Assembly: GCF_012273895.1 (NCBI RefSeq)
Contig: NC_052117.1
Coordinates: 8,750,406-8,814,405 of the forward strand
From: Zerene cesonia
Taxonomy: Eukaryota; Arthropoda; Insecta; Lepidoptera; Pieridae
Length of the DNA stretch: 64,000 bases
Direction: 5' to 3'
The position numbers and the translations under genes are program-made. Under the pieces are notes generated by a model that worked only from the letters and a program-made list of their open reading frames with translations, did no database searches and was not told the DNA's origin. The first letter of the stretch is position 1. Each line of letters begins with the position of its first letter. Positions 12,470 to 25,077 of the stretch are shown here, one piece after another.

Positions 12470-15400
12470 GTCCCAAATTTCACATCGATTCCATGGCTTA
12501 GGTGTGGAAGCGAAACAAACAAACACACAAACAGTAACTATTTAATTTATTACCAGGTATGACGCGAGTGTGACAAACATGCATATGATAGCATTTCCAG
12601 CTCATTACGCCGATCTGCATAAGTGAATATTCATGAACGCCACCTCATTACATCACCGGAGCTATCTAACCCATGTATTTATATATTTGCTCTGCTCAAG
12701 GTCACCTTGCACGTGCTGTTTCCGTAATTGCATAAACTGCTCCTGAATCGATGGTATACACTATTTTTGGTTTATTTTAGAAGAAAGTTCGGTGCATTTG
12801 ACCCTGCTTTAATTGTGTTGTCAATCAGGGTAATTGTACACGGGGATAATTGAAAACAATAATATAATAAATGTAAAAGTTTATTTCTTTGGATGCTTGC
12901 CCGTCAATCACGCTGTAAAAACTGAAACCTGCTTTGTTTTGTATAGATTTCTTTTTCACTGTGTTTGTTTATTCGGGTGTGGAACATTTGTTCATATTTT
13001 TTGTTGGTCCAATCTGTTATTGACTAAACAGAGATTGTCAATAACTTATCCTTCATTAAGTTTTATTAATTGCCCTGTTAATTGTAATAAAATATTACAT
13101 GTTTATTTCCAAAAGTCAAAGCGTGACAATTGAGAATATAAATAGCTCTCAAAAGTTGATAATTGTTATTGCTCTTCAAATGTATATTTATTTAAACAAT
13201 GTATGTAATGTGTTATATAGAACCAAACAATTATTATAATAACAATATTTAAAATATAAGAATTTGTAATAATGATTCATATAATAGTGACCAATATGCT
13301 GTATGCATAATAAATGCCTATATTTTCCTTATAACTTGACAAAAATAATAACTTTCAATTTAAATTAAACTTAAGGAAATGTGTTCTAATAATGAACTCA
13401 TCCACGTCCACAGTTTTGAAAGTACATAATATAAAAGACAATAATGTAATTACGTGTCTAAATAATGGCATCCAAAATCTTCGAATATCGAATAAAAATT
13501 TCTACCGAATTCAGTCACCTCTTTAACAATTATCAGTCGACTTTTAAAAAAGGGGAGGTTTTTAATTCGACTGTATGTTTTTCTGTTTGGTACCTTATTA
13601 ATTCATTACTGGATGGAGCGATTTTCATGATTCTTTCTCATTTGAAAACTGCTGCCTACTGCTGCTTAAATTAAATTCGGGCTCATTCTGATAATTCCAT
13701 TGAAGACGGTTTAGTTTTTTGTTATTGATTGTTTCAAACTTAAACTCAAACATACATACACCTCATATATTATGTTCTTAATAAGACAACGAATATTGTA
13801 GTTCTCGTATGAATAATGCATAGGCACTCCTATCCTCTGAGGTCATCGTCGTTTTCCTCAGTGGGTTCGACGCATCCAGTATGCACATGAGCAGTTTCCT
13901 AGGCTTTCTACACCGGTACTGCCTGGTTGTATAATGCTTCGTAAACGGAAGTCTTGTTACGAGTGTGTGTTTGAGTTTGACCTTAGATCCCAAGAGAGGA
14001 TCTTCCCTCAACTGCTTTGGGGATGGAAGTTAAATATGTGTCTAATTAGCATTGCCATTGAAATATGATCATGACTATAATTCGTAATAATTGTAGAAAA
14101 ATACGAATCATCAAACTCAGTTCATCCAGTCGAATCCTTTACATTTATTGAAGTCGGTTGGATGTTAAGACTTCACTGACATAACCAATGAACGAACTTC
14201 GAATAGAAAACGTGCAACAGAATGAATAGATTATATAGCATGTATGATGGAACAGACAAAATATTAAAGAACTCGAGTTGTAAATGCCATACTGCGAAGT
14301 CATGCTGCGCTTTTTCATGCGAATTCGAACTTATCTATACTATTATATTAATTATACATGTATTCGTTCAAGGACTGTATTTGAAACCTGGTTTGCCTTG
14401 AGTTTTTTTATGACTTTCTAATTAATTGTATAAGTAATTTTATCAAATACAGTCTTCGTATTTAGGGAGACATTAAATTGCATATAACATACTTTGTTAT
14501 TTGGCCGTAATAATTGAAAAGAAAATCATTTTCAAAAAATATTCAAAAGTCTTCATAAATTTAGGATGTTATTGATTCGATCGATTCTTATCAAAGAACT
14601 AATAAAATATACAGACAGTTCTAAAAGCAATCCAAATCCTTTGAAACAGAACCCTAAAATGATAAATTAACTTTAAATTCTAATAAAAACGCTGCATCCC
14701 ATGACTTACAGCAGTAGCGTGTCTAAGTACACGAGCACAAAGCCCGTCTGTCCGTTACAAAGCGATCGCTTCAACGGTTGACCTCCACGCTGCGTCACCA
14801 AATATTTCTGTTTCGAGTGGTTATAATTCCGCTTTGTTAATTGCCTTCGAATATACGTTTAGGTAAATTTACGAGCAAACGCAAATGAAATATGGTAATA
14901 AAAATACAGCCTGACAATTTTTATATTTGGTATATTAGATAGCTATGTCATGTGATAGTTAGGTTTTATTATAATTGCTTAATTGCTTAATATAATTATA
15001 AATCCACTTGCACTTAGAGTTGGCTATTATTGATATAATCATATAAAGAATGGAATGGGGGTTTATATGGTTTCTGGGTTGTTCAGTTTATGTTATTTTA
15101 ATTCCTGCATACTACAGAAAAAATCTCAAAATGCAGAAGAAGTGTTGGAATTTGCCTAACACCTTATATAACTTAATGCATAATTCAGTGCCGGGGAAGT
15201 CTCCCTATGATTAAAAAAAATGTTCTTCCCGCTACCGCTCCTGACTTATCCAATCCAAACGCGTACAAAGCCTAGCTGTCTACGGCATAAAGGCCGCTTG
15301 TACGCTTGACACCACGAAGTTGCTGCGGAATATTTGCTGTCTCTTATCTACGTATAACATCATTTGGATTCGCAAACTGATAACACGAATTTACTTTACA

Positions 15401-16100
15401 ATGTTTGAGTTGCGCGTGCGTAATGCGTCGTGTTTTTGTTAAGGTGATAACTCAAATACACTGCGAACTAGGTAGTTATATCAGAAACGTAAAGAATTTC
15501 ACTTGAAGTAGGTATATATGTTCGCGATGCTGTAGAAAAGTTGTGAAGGACTTAGATCATAAACAGATCTATCATAATAAATCCCTTAGACTCGTAGTAT
15601 GATTAGGACATAATCAGTACATGAAAATATTCGCAAGTAACGTTTGCTGTAAAATTGCACAAACCGCTAAAACTGCTTAATTAACGTACGTTTCGAAAAA
15701 CAGGTAAACCGCAATAGGTATAGTGTAGGAAAAATATACTAAACTCCATATATTATAAATAATGAAATGTATGTAATATATACTGCGCAGTTTGCGAGGA
15801 AAATTATTAATCGTCTCGCGTTCGGTAGATTTTTCCTCAACAACAGTGAGTGGTTGCAATGACTAGTAAAGACTGCTATAGCTTACATGTAGACATTGTA
15901 TATGATGTCATGTATTATAAAGACTACCCATGTATGTTCTGATGGAGAAAAAGAAACGAATGAATTGTTTATTTTATCGTATAGAACATATTTACAACTT
16001 ATATATTATTTATCTGTATTAGGAATTCGAATATTTCCCGAAAGTTTAAGAGTCTTGTTCCACCCCTGTGCTCATTAACTGATGTTCTGATGCTGTCATT
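12470..16100. other. gene-free stretch
   Basis: No supported exon was found. A repeat fragment with 'gttcatccagtcg' and 'tgaagtcggttgga' (family D) lies at about 14107-14165. A minus-strand open frame at about 13778-14011 has no recognisable motif and no flanking splice pattern. Confidence 0.45.
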
Positions 16101-16119
16101 GTGTAAGGAACATTTTTTT

Positions 16120-16290
16120 TGCAGTCCGTCACGGCTTCACCCGTGATACGTATTATCTCTCCATGCTTGTGGTCGTATAATGTAAAAAGAAGAACCAAAA
16201 CCCTAAAAATGTAAAAGATACAACCCAATTGGTCGAGCCGTTCTCGAGTTTAACGCGTAGCAACACCTATATGCACCTCTTACCTTTCCT
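16120..16290 (-). repeat. interspersed repeat, family E (copy 1)
   Basis: It carries 'cggcttcacccgtgatacgt', then 'tctctccat', 'aattggtcgagccgttctcg' and 'cgcgtagcaac'. A second copy at 26222-26345 has the matching order 'ccggcttcacccgtggtacg', 'tctctccataag', 'gaattggccgactcttagc', 'aacatag'. It is a typical lepidopteran repeat tail. Confidence 0.65.
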
Positions 16291-16904
16291 CCACTTAGAC
16301 TAGTTTTAAATTTATAACAAATCCATTAAATAATAATTCATACTTCTATTCGCGTGATTAAAGAAACATACATATATCTAAAAGCATCGTGTCTATTACA
16401 CATAATTCGTGGGGACGAACCCGTGACCTCGTGTTAGCGTAGCATAAAAGTGTCCCCTGAGAGGTTGCAACCGGGACAGGGGTCCCGGGACACGCCCGGG
16501 TATCGATCTCGTAACCCGGTTGCCATGTTTTAAATACACCATGATTGCCTTTTGTCAGTTTTAAATATCTTTTGATATTTATACATATATGTCTGTCATC
16601 ATCGTTATCCTTGTCTTTATTACTGTTTTCGTATAAGGGATATGACGTATATGAGTTTGATGCGGTGGATAATAATTGAGAGTTGTAAAAATAGCTTTAC
16701 ATAAGTGAATCCTAACTAACTCCTGCTCTGTTATAATTGTCAGTTTCTTTTGAAAGAAGGTCGATGGAAGCTGTGAGTACTCTCAAAGGAATATCTTAAA
16801 TTTCAGTTCTCCAGTACGCGACACGCTAACCGGGCCAAGGATGTGGCCGGGTCATGCGGGGTATTGATCCTCGCTGATGCTGGCCTCAGTCACTGAGATC
16901 TGTT

Positions 16905-17110
16905 TTTTGTGTCATAGCGAGCAACTGAGCTGGTGGTTCGCCTGATGGTAAGCGATCACCACCGCCCATGAATAATCGCAAAGGTAGTGCCTCTGCGAAT
17001 GCACTGCCCGCATTAGAGGGGATGGGATAGGGTAAGGATTGACGACTTGAAGGTAGTTGGTACCGGATTGAGCGCGTCTTAAATTGATTTGCGGTGTGTA
17101 GTAAGAAGTA
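16905..17110 (+). repeat. interspersed repeat, family C (copy 1)
   Basis: The diagnostic text is 'tggttcgcctgatggtaagc' followed by 'gatcaccaccgcccatgaat', 'gcctctgcgaatgcactgcc' and 'ggataggg'. Other members lie at 49075-49215, 54598-54690 and 60815-61112. The family is very common in Lepidoptera. Its borders here are approximate. Confidence 0.8.
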
Positions 17111-17249
17111 AGAAGATATGTGTTGATATATCTTTTACCCGACTGTGACAAAAAGAGGGTATATTGTTCTAGCGTACTTATTTTATTTCTTTGTTTGTTT
17201 GTTTGGTTATCGTCGTACAGATCAAACCGCTGGGCGGATTTTGCCATGT

Positions 17250-18600
17250 GAGGTCTCGTTGTAATCATTAGAAATTGTAGCAATAGAGACAAATTATAAA
17301 AAAACAAAATGAAAGATCGTAGAAATACTATCGCAATAAAGTAAAAATCAGTCGGGATGATTATAACATTTCAATTCAACAAAGGTAATATGTATACATA
17401 ATAATTTATGATGCCAAATAACTGTCCCGTGGTTCTTAAGCGACAACATTCCATGGATTTTCATTTTCCATAATCATTAATGCTCTAATGGCTCTAATGC
17501 AGTTTCAATAAAGTTCTTAAAATTGGCACGAATAAACTGTTTATTATCGTGAGGAATTCTATTGTAAAAGCGTATACTTTACCCCAAACAAAGCACTGTA
17601 TTTTCCATTTATTCATTAAACGAAATAATAATCATAGAGTGTCCATTAAAAGCGCAGATACTTATTAGGCGTGTGAACATAAAACGCGTAAGCAAACAGT
17701 AGCGATAAGCAAATAGTAACAGCGTTTCAATTTTAATTATGTAACGCCATTAAATGTGATTAGTCGTGTGACGTCACTTGTTTATTTTAGCTGTGCTAGA
17801 GCCATGATTGTTGAGTCCGTTTGCCTGTGCGTTTGCGTTATGTATCTCTATTTAGTAAACAGTTCATCGACTTTTACCTAGCTATATTTTAGTCTTGTAG
17901 AAGGTAGACTTAGTGTCAGAATAAAGCCACAATTTCATTTTCTGTTTAGTATAATTCGTACTATAAATAATATTTATATGTGAGAAACCAACGGGCAAGC
18001 ATCAAGCAGGAAGGCGCAAAGTATAAAATATACAATAAATATACTTTTAGACATTCGAAATTAAAATATTGCTAGAAATCCTGTTTACCGATAGGATTTT
18101 AAACCTGCCTATTACGGATTGGTATATTTTCACAATAAAAGATGCATAAAAAGCATAGGTACTATCATATAGGTACATATATGAAATTTGTGTGCCGCCA
18201 TCGCTTGTATATGTAAGAAAAACAATAAAATAAACTAAAATATTTGTGTATCCACAAAATAAATTTATACATAAAACATTATTCACTGTCCATTTCTACA
18301 TGCTACTATTGTTTATACGTTGTATGAAAATCAATAAATATAACCTTCTCCTTATTGGAAGTCGATTGAAAATAACATAAAATAAGAGCTATGAGATATA
18401 AAAATAAAACTGTTAAGTAGTCTGATTCTTCTTTTCTACTCATATCCAGGATACACACCTATATGCTTGTATATATGGATAAGCAACAGACATTTACTTT
18501 AGGGGTAGTCTAAAGAATTAAAAGTAAATAATATAATTCGTATCATCGTCATCATTATCTTATTATTATGGATATAACTCTAAAATGTGACCGGCTTATT
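17250..18600. other. gene-free stretch
   Basis: AT-rich sequence with no supported exon. A perfect CRE palindrome TGACGTCA lies at 17769-17776. Confidence 0.45.
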
Positions 18601-18649
18601 ATCCACATATCTCTTACTTACGCGATGCGCCCTGGCTTCGCCCGTGGTA

Positions 18650-19789
18650 TACCTAGTCTTGCCATAAATATTGTAATAAAGAAAAAAGAAAATTGTTAAC
18701 TGCAAATAACATTTATTACNNNNNNNNNNNNNNNNNNNNNNNNNNNNNNNNNNNNNNNNNNNNNNNNNNNNNNNNNNNNNNNNNNNNNNNNNNNNNNNNN
18801 NNNNNNNNNNNNNNNNNNNNNNNNNNNNNNNNNNNNNNNNNNNNNNNNNNNNNNNNNNNNNNNNNNNNNNNNNNNNNNNNNNNNNNNNNNNNNNNNNNNN
18901 NNNNNNNNNNNNNNNNNNNNNNNNNNNNNNNNNNNNNNNNNNNNNNNNNNNNNNNNNNNNNNNNNNNNNNNNNNNNNNNNNNNNNNNNNNNNNNNNNNNN
19001 NNNNNNNNNNNNNNNNNNNNNNNNNNNNNNNNNNNNNNNNNNNNNNNNNNNNNNNNNNNNNNNNNNNNNNNNNNNNNNNNNNNNNNNNNNNNNNNNNNNN
19101 NNNNNNNNNNNNNNNNNNNNNNNNNNNNNNNNNNNNNNNNNNNNNNNNNNNNNNNNNNNNNNNNNNNNNNNNNNNNNNNNNNNNNNNNNNNNNNNNNNNN
19201 NNNNNNNNNNNNNNNNNNNNNNNNNNNNNNNNNNNNNNNNNNNNNNNNNNNNNNNNNNNNNNNNNNNNNNNNNNNNNNNNNNNNNNNNNNNNNNNNNNNN
19301 NNNNNNNNNNNNNNNNNNNNNNNNNNNNNNNNNNNNNNNNNNNNNNNNNNNNNNNNNNNNNNNNNNNNNNNNNNNNNNNNNNNNNNNNNNNNNNNNNNNN
19401 NNNNNNNNNNNNNNNNNNNNNNNNNNNNNNNNNNNNNNNNNNNNNNNNNNNNNNNNNNNNNNNNNNNNNNNNNNNNNNNNNNNNNNNNNNNNNNNNNNNN
19501 NNNNNNNNNNNNNNNNNNNNNNNNNNNNNNNNNNNNNNNNNNNNNNNNNNNNNNNNNNNNNNNNNNNNNNNNNNNNNNNNNNNNNNNNNNNNNNNNNNNN
19601 NNNNNNNNNNNNNNNNNNNNNNNNNNNNNNNNNNNNNNNNNNNNNNNNNNNNNNNNNNNNNNNNNNNNNNNNNNNNNNNNNNNNNNNNNNNNNNNNNNNN
19701 NNNNNNNNNNNNNNNNNNNACAGATTCGAAATTCAAATGTAATATTTTTTTATAATTAAGTGTAACAGTATTTATGGCCAGACTAAGTA
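18650..19789. mobile_element. mariner-type transposon, nested in a family A repeat, interior unsequenced
   Basis: The left end reads TACCTAGTCTTGCCATAAAT at 18650. The right end, reverse-complemented, reads TACTTAGTCTGGCCATAAAT, so the terminal inverted repeats agree with few mismatches. TA dinucleotides flank both ends (18648-18649 and 19790-19791), the mariner/Tc1 target-site duplication. The interior is almost entirely a 1000-N gap, so the transposase cannot be assessed and the true length is unknown. Left and right flanks together rebuild a family A repeat on the minus strand. The mariner therefore jumped into an older repeat. Confidence 0.8.
18720..19719. other. assembly gap (1000 N)
   Basis: Exactly 1000 N: a scaffold placeholder, not a measured length. 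It lies inside the mariner element, which is probably why assembly broke there. Any reading frame that appears to cross it is meaningless. Confidence 0.99.
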
Positions 19790-20287
19790 TATAGAACCTA
19801 TAGCCTTCCGCAATAAATGGTCTATCGAACACTGATAGTACTCGTATCTTCGTACCAATAGTTTCTGAGATTAGTATAGATGTTTAAATAGATAATACTA
19901 GTATTTTTTACTATGAAATCTTCACGATCTCACACAGATCAAAGCACGGTGTTATATGACGCATGCCAACGGCTATTAAAACATCACTCATTCCCCTTAC
20001 GGGATTGAAAACCGTGTCAAGGACTCATTCGCACGTGGTTTTTATATTCGTCAGGATATAAGCTTGTAGGTACTTGAGGGTGGTGAAGCTTTGAAAGCGT
20101 AGCGGGTATAAATAAGACTGAGAAACCCTCGCGGGTTTTTACTACTCGTTATTTAATCATTTTTTCATTTATTCGATAAAACTTTTACATTGATTTATTA
20201 ACTAAACGCTTGCTCTACGTCTGACTGTGTACATGGTAATTACATGTTTTTAATAATAAAACTAAACTTATTTTTGTCAGAACATGT

Positions 20288-20415
20288 ATCATATGGGAGG
20301 CGGCACTAGCTTAAGTAAGAAAATCATAAAAATCCGTTCATCCAGTAAAATGTTATGAGGTTTCAAACACAACAAATACAGTCGATTATATATCCGCCTT
20401 AATTTGAAGTCTATT
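20288..20415 (+). repeat. interspersed repeat, family D (copy)
   Basis: It contains 'gggaggcggcactagc', 'atccgttcatccagtaaaat', 'gttatgaggt', 'atacagtcga' and 'tttgaagtc'. The copy at 23727-23860 shares 'ttcacccagtaaaaagtaat', 'gcggtaataaaa' and 'ttgaagtcggttgaca'. It is a widespread lepidopteran repeat. Confidence 0.65.
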
Positions 20416-20548
20416 AAATAATTTGAATCTCCAGCACACAGTTATCTTAATAATTTCTCAGGTGTATTCAAACAAGAAGCTCCATGCTATCACAAAATGA
20501 GAAAAAATAAAAGCAATAAATAGGCTTAGATGGTTAAGAATTTATTTG

Positions 20549-21819
20549 TTACATACTTAAGGTCTTGATATTCGTTCTTGACATCTTCCTTTTCAAACTT
20601 CGCACTATAGATATCAAAGTAGCACATTTTTTAACTAGTCTTTTGTTTTTTTGTTTCAATGATTTTATTGTCGTATTGCCTTTTTTATTTTTCATTTCTA
20701 GCTGTCGGACTCGGAGTTTTAAGTGTGCTTCCTTTGGTGTGTCGAATACAGAAGACGGGACGCTGATGCTACTGCACGGTGTGTTTCCTTCAGATATTAT
20801 CTTTGCCTCCTAAAATGATAAGATCTGTTTAGTAAAACGTGTGATTTTCTCATCCGAATTCCTATTAGTTGCGCGCAAAATGGAGGCACCAACAGGTTTT
20901 GGGTTTACATCGTATGTCTCAGGTTGTATTTCCGATGTGTATAACTGTAAAGAAAACAAAAGGTACGATAAGTTATATTGATTAAAGAATGACATCAAAT
21001 AATATAAATATGAATAAGTAACTAATCGACGTTTTGAACTATATATATAGGATAACTTCTCACAACTAACAGCGATCAAAATGAATGGTTAAGTATACTC
21101 AGTAAATACCTTAAGGCTGGGGACTGCATTTTTTGCCAATCTGCGCATTCCCGTTTTCGTGACGTAAAATTGATTTGGTTGGAAATGATCAGAGCAAATA
21201 ACAACAAACTTATTCCACATCCAATAATCGTCTTGCCTCGATTGTCTTACAATTTCGATCCATTTTTCTTTAGTCTCAATCTCTCTTGGGAAGCTGAAAA
21301 GTTAAATTTACATCAATCTTTAAGTGAATTATAAAACAAAAAATAAGTTTATTTTACGATTGAGTTTGATAAAATCTATATTATAAAACTAGAACCTGCG
21401 CCCCGCGGTTTCACCCGCGTAACTCCGTATCCCGTAGGAATATCGGAATAAAAAGTGGCCTGTATGTTATTCCAGCTGTCTACGTACCAAATTTCATTGT
21501 TATCGATTCATGTAGTTTTTGTGTGAATGACTAACAAACCTAAACACCTCCTTACAAACTTTCGCATTTATAATATTAGTAGGATAGGATAGGATAGTAG
21601 GAGTAGGATTAACTAATAACACGACTATCATCACGTGACTTTTTTGCAGTCGGTACGTGACTGTGCAGTGAACGACAATAGCTTTCATTAACCAATTCGA
21701 GTTGTTTTGTCGTTTTCTATCTCGTATAAAACGATAACTTACACATGAAAACTAATTCCCGTTTCTGTATTGTAGAGTCTTGTATTGTTTGCGCAAGTGA
21801 ATATAGCACAAGACGGCAT
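20549..21819 (-). CDS. THAP-domain protein, four exons, about 185 aa
   Basis: Exons on the minus strand are 21819-21743, 21293-21110, 20944-20909 and 20809-20549, all with GT-AG introns and matching phases. The start is the ATG of MPSCAIFTC. The joined N-terminus is a full THAP zinc finger (residues 1 to about 86): CysX4Cys in MPSCAIFTC, then ISFHVFP, the invariant Trp in EKW, CysX2His in VICSDHF, and the closing AVP box. Residues about 115-180 are Lys/Arg-rich with heptad-like LRVRQLE..., suggesting a dimerising coiled coil. THAP proteins bind DNA as transcription factors, or derive from P-element-like transposases; no catalytic domain is present here. A family B repeat sits in intron 1. The third exon is only 36 nt; its donor (GAT|GTAAAC) is the least certain joint, and reading on instead gives a stop at 20812. 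A TTTATT (AATAAA on the gene strand) lies just past the stop. Confidence 0.85.
21390..21592 (+). repeat. interspersed repeat, family B (copy 2), in THAP intron 1
   Basis: It is collinear with the copy at 2496-2702, from 'ctgcgccccgcggtttcacc' to 'ttataatattagtaggat', followed by short 'aggat' repeats. It lies on the strand opposite to the THAP transcript and inside its first intron. Confidence 0.8.
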
Positions 21820-21910
21820 CTGCACGGTATTATAGCGGCGTCGCAACGTGTGGCGCGTCAGGCGGCGCGACGCCGACTGAGCTTCGGAGCTGGTCTAAGC
21901 TGAAATTGAG
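21820..21910 (-). promoter_or_regulatory. GC-rich sequence upstream of the THAP start
   Basis: About 65 bases of CpG-rich DNA ('gcgtcaggcggcgcgacgcc') lie directly upstream of the THAP ATG in otherwise AT-rich DNA. This fits a short promoter or 5' leader. No TATA box is evident at a sensible distance. Confidence 0.35.
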
Positions 21911-24640
21911 CGGATCATTATTCGCATACCCGTCCATACTTATTATATATTAATTCAGATTTTGATAGACTTTCCATAAAACAATGGAAATTTCGTATTC
22001 GTAAATGTCTATATTCGTAAAACATTGCCGTAGAAATTTAGACAAATTTTAAAATATCCCCATTGCAAACATAGAAAATGAAGGTTTTTTTTCAATTTAC
22101 GCTGTTGAATATTGCCTTTGCGTATTATATTTATGAAAATAAGTAAATAATGATTTGTATTTTCTTACTTATCTGTGACAAATTATTATAATAATTGACA
22201 GACATGATTTTTAATGATCGGCAATATCAAATTTTAGTGGTAAATTATAAAATCATTGTCCTGTATTTATATATTTATATTGTAATTATTGTCTCGTTGA
22301 TATGTACGTTTATTTTATATTTAAAGAAATACAGAAGGTTACAGTTAGAACTATTTTTCCTATAGACCGCGTTATCCCCAGTTATAACCAGATGTAACTG
22401 AATATGCCTTCATCACTAGTCACAACTAGTTCAACCTAGAGAAAGAGCGTTCCGAAAACGGGTTTTAACGGTAATATATACCTACAATTCCTCCACCTAC
22501 GAAGTGGTGAAAATGCATAAGAAACATGGGGTACCGTTACGCCTGGGGTCAGGGGCAGATGCAATTCACATCCGCTTCTCTTGTTGTTTTTTTACAAACA
22601 CTTAAAATGTGCCAATAGAAATCTGGTCTTCTTACACAATACAAGAAGGCAGTTAGAAAGTGTTTCTGAAAAGCTAAGAAATTCTAAGCGCAAAACGTGA
22701 GTGTCGTAAAAGACATTTCGTCTACCTTTGGAAACTCAATATCAAAGACTGTTCCTGAGATTAGCGCCTTAAAACAAACTCAATTAATAGTATAAATGAA
22801 TAAATGAAATCTTTATTTGCATAAATACGTTATATGTGCAGTTATATGAATCCTCAGGCTCCAGAACTAGTATAACACTGTGTCTCAGGAGCCAGAGGCT
22901 TCTCCCTTCCTTTCTTTCTCCTTTTAATTGTGTTCTTATTATTACGTCCTTAAACAATATAAAATTATAGATTATAATTCTTTCTCTATTTACTAGCTGA
23001 TAAATGTCACGTGTGTGTGTGTATTTGTGTGTTATAATAAAAAAATAAATGTTCAAGCACAATAAGGCATTGAATACTCCGCGAACAAGAATCCTTGGCC
23101 TATTTACACCCGTGACCCGGTCTCCGCTCCCGTATCCCGGTTCAAGCGCTTTCTTACTGCAACTAGCGATCGATTTATTGAGTGCGTTACTAAGAATTTC
23201 ACGGCCGCCTGAGGGCGATGCAAACACTAATTTCTTGTTATGTTTAAATGTTATTAGTTTTCGCGAATCGTTTTGTAAATATTACATAGATATAGTTGTA
23301 TAGAGTTCGAAGTTATCAATGCGGATAGATTTGCCTTGTGTCTTGGACAAGAACAATAAAATTTCTCTGAAAATACAGTCCTTTTCTTACAGTTTCTTTT
23401 AACGTCTTCTTCGTCTCTCTATGACGATTTTTTAGTTTCAGGCAGCCTGTAGTTAAAAGATTTTAAAGGATTTAAACTTATACGACCTTCTTCCCTATAG
23501 CAAGATTTCTAGTTTATCATGTCAAGTCTGCATTATCCGCTTACCAACTACCATCCTTCTGCCACAAAAGAAAACAAATTTCACCTTGTAGATCCAGCTC
23601 TTTTGCCTAACCTTTCATATATATTCATCATTAAACCATTCATATTCATTATAGCAAGTCATCAACAGGTATAATTATTTTTAACAATAAACTAAATGGC
23701 CTTTAAATTGTCAGAACTAGACAGACGTGGGAGGCGCGAACTTTCATATAAATGATAATCGTAAAATTCGGTTCACCCAGTAAAAAGTAATGCGGTAATA
23801 AAAGCAAAAAACGCAGTCCTATTGATAATCTCCCTTTTCCCTTTTGAAGTCGGTTGACATAATAAAACAGACCAAGGACACAGCATCTCGCCCTCAAACA
23901 AAATCTGTCCTTAACCCAATTCGTAGCGTGGCCTATTCAACCCGTTTTTTCGTAAAAGGTGCACCTAGTATACAATTCATGTATTTGACTTACCGTGGGA
24001 AAGGTTCTCAACAGATGCTACAGGTGGTAGGGAATCAGGATGGCCTTTCAAATCATATTCGCTGCCAGCTGCTCGTGTTATGGTATATGTAAATCGTTTT
24101 TAATATTTTTGTCTCTCGAATTTTTAGTTTAAATAGCATTCAAAATCTTTATAAAACAAGACATTTTTAAAGAATAGAAAAAAAAACCTTTTTAGAAAAA
24201 AAAAGACATTGTAGCAACGCCTAGCCTCTCGACCACCGGTGATCCCATGTAAAAATTTGTCTCCGTCTCCGTCTTCCACGTTGTTACGGGGCAATATTAT
24301 ATGATTTTTGTATCTGCACATAGTTAGGAGGCTCGAGACTGACAAAGGCTACTCCTTGACGGTGAAACATCTCCTTCCCTCTCGATCTTCTTTGATTTGG
24401 CGGACGAAGCCGCGGGCGAACAACTAGTATTGAAATGGATATTTAATTTAAGTTTCATAAGTGAAAGAACGCAATTAGATAAAAAAATTGTTTGTAATTA
24501 TTACTTTAGTACTTTTGTTTAATGTCATGTTCTTTTGCTGTGTTTTATTATTTGCATATCATGACTGTTTTTTTATATTTGAGTTTTGCTTGTATAATAT
24601 TATATAATTATTAATATTATGTAAGCGATGACTGTTATTT
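21911..24640. other. repeat-rich stretch without a supported gene
   Basis: It contains a LINE-like 3' tail near 22790-22870 (minus strand, 'gcaaataaagatttcattta'), a family D repeat at 23727-23860, and repeat-like sequence at 24190-24430 ending in 'cgaagccgcgggcgaacaac'. A minus-strand block at about 23985-24085 resembles an exon but has no partner. Confidence 0.5.
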
Positions 24641-24649
24641 TATATACTT

Positions 24650-24832
24650 CTACACTAATATTATAATGAGGAAACTTCTGAATTTTTTTACGTTTTTAAG
24701 CATTAACCACTGGACGGATTTCAAAAATTATTTCACCATTAGAAAGTACCTAATGCAACTTCACAAAGTGACATTGGCTATATATATATATGTGTGTGTT
24801 TGACGGGTGAAGCCGGAGCGAACAGTTAGTGA
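24650..24832 (+). repeat. diverged family A repeat
   Basis: It starts 'tacactaatattataatgag', has 'ccactggacggatttcaaaa', and ends 'gggtgaagccggagcgaaca'. The layout matches family A with considerable divergence. Confidence 0.6.
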
Positions 24833-25077
24833 GTAATTAAGTTTATTTTTATATTTGTAAATAATTTTGTATTGTATATGACACTATGGCTAGTTCCTGT
24901 TCAACAATCTTATCAATTATTAATAACAATTATATTGCATTTATTATATATTTATCTTGCTTTTAAAAGATATTTACGTCAGTTTTAATCCGGTCATATA
25001 CTTTATGGTCAAAAGCAATTAATTTCTTCAGCGACAGACTCGCCTGAACTGTTCAATAGATATTGAAATTATGTGAT

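Noticed and set aside
13778..14011. 77-codon minus-strand frame at 13.8-14.0 kb
   Set aside because: No recognisable motif, no convincing splice sites and no partner exon.
18693..19832. Long open frames on both strands around 18.7-19.8 kb
   Set aside because: They exist only because the 1000-N gap contains no stop codons. The real sequence on each side is mariner terminal repeat.
22784..23303. Overlapping frames on both strands at 22.8-23.3 kb
   Set aside because: They lie over a LINE-like 3' tail with poly(A)-type signals. Neither strand shows a known domain or splice pattern.
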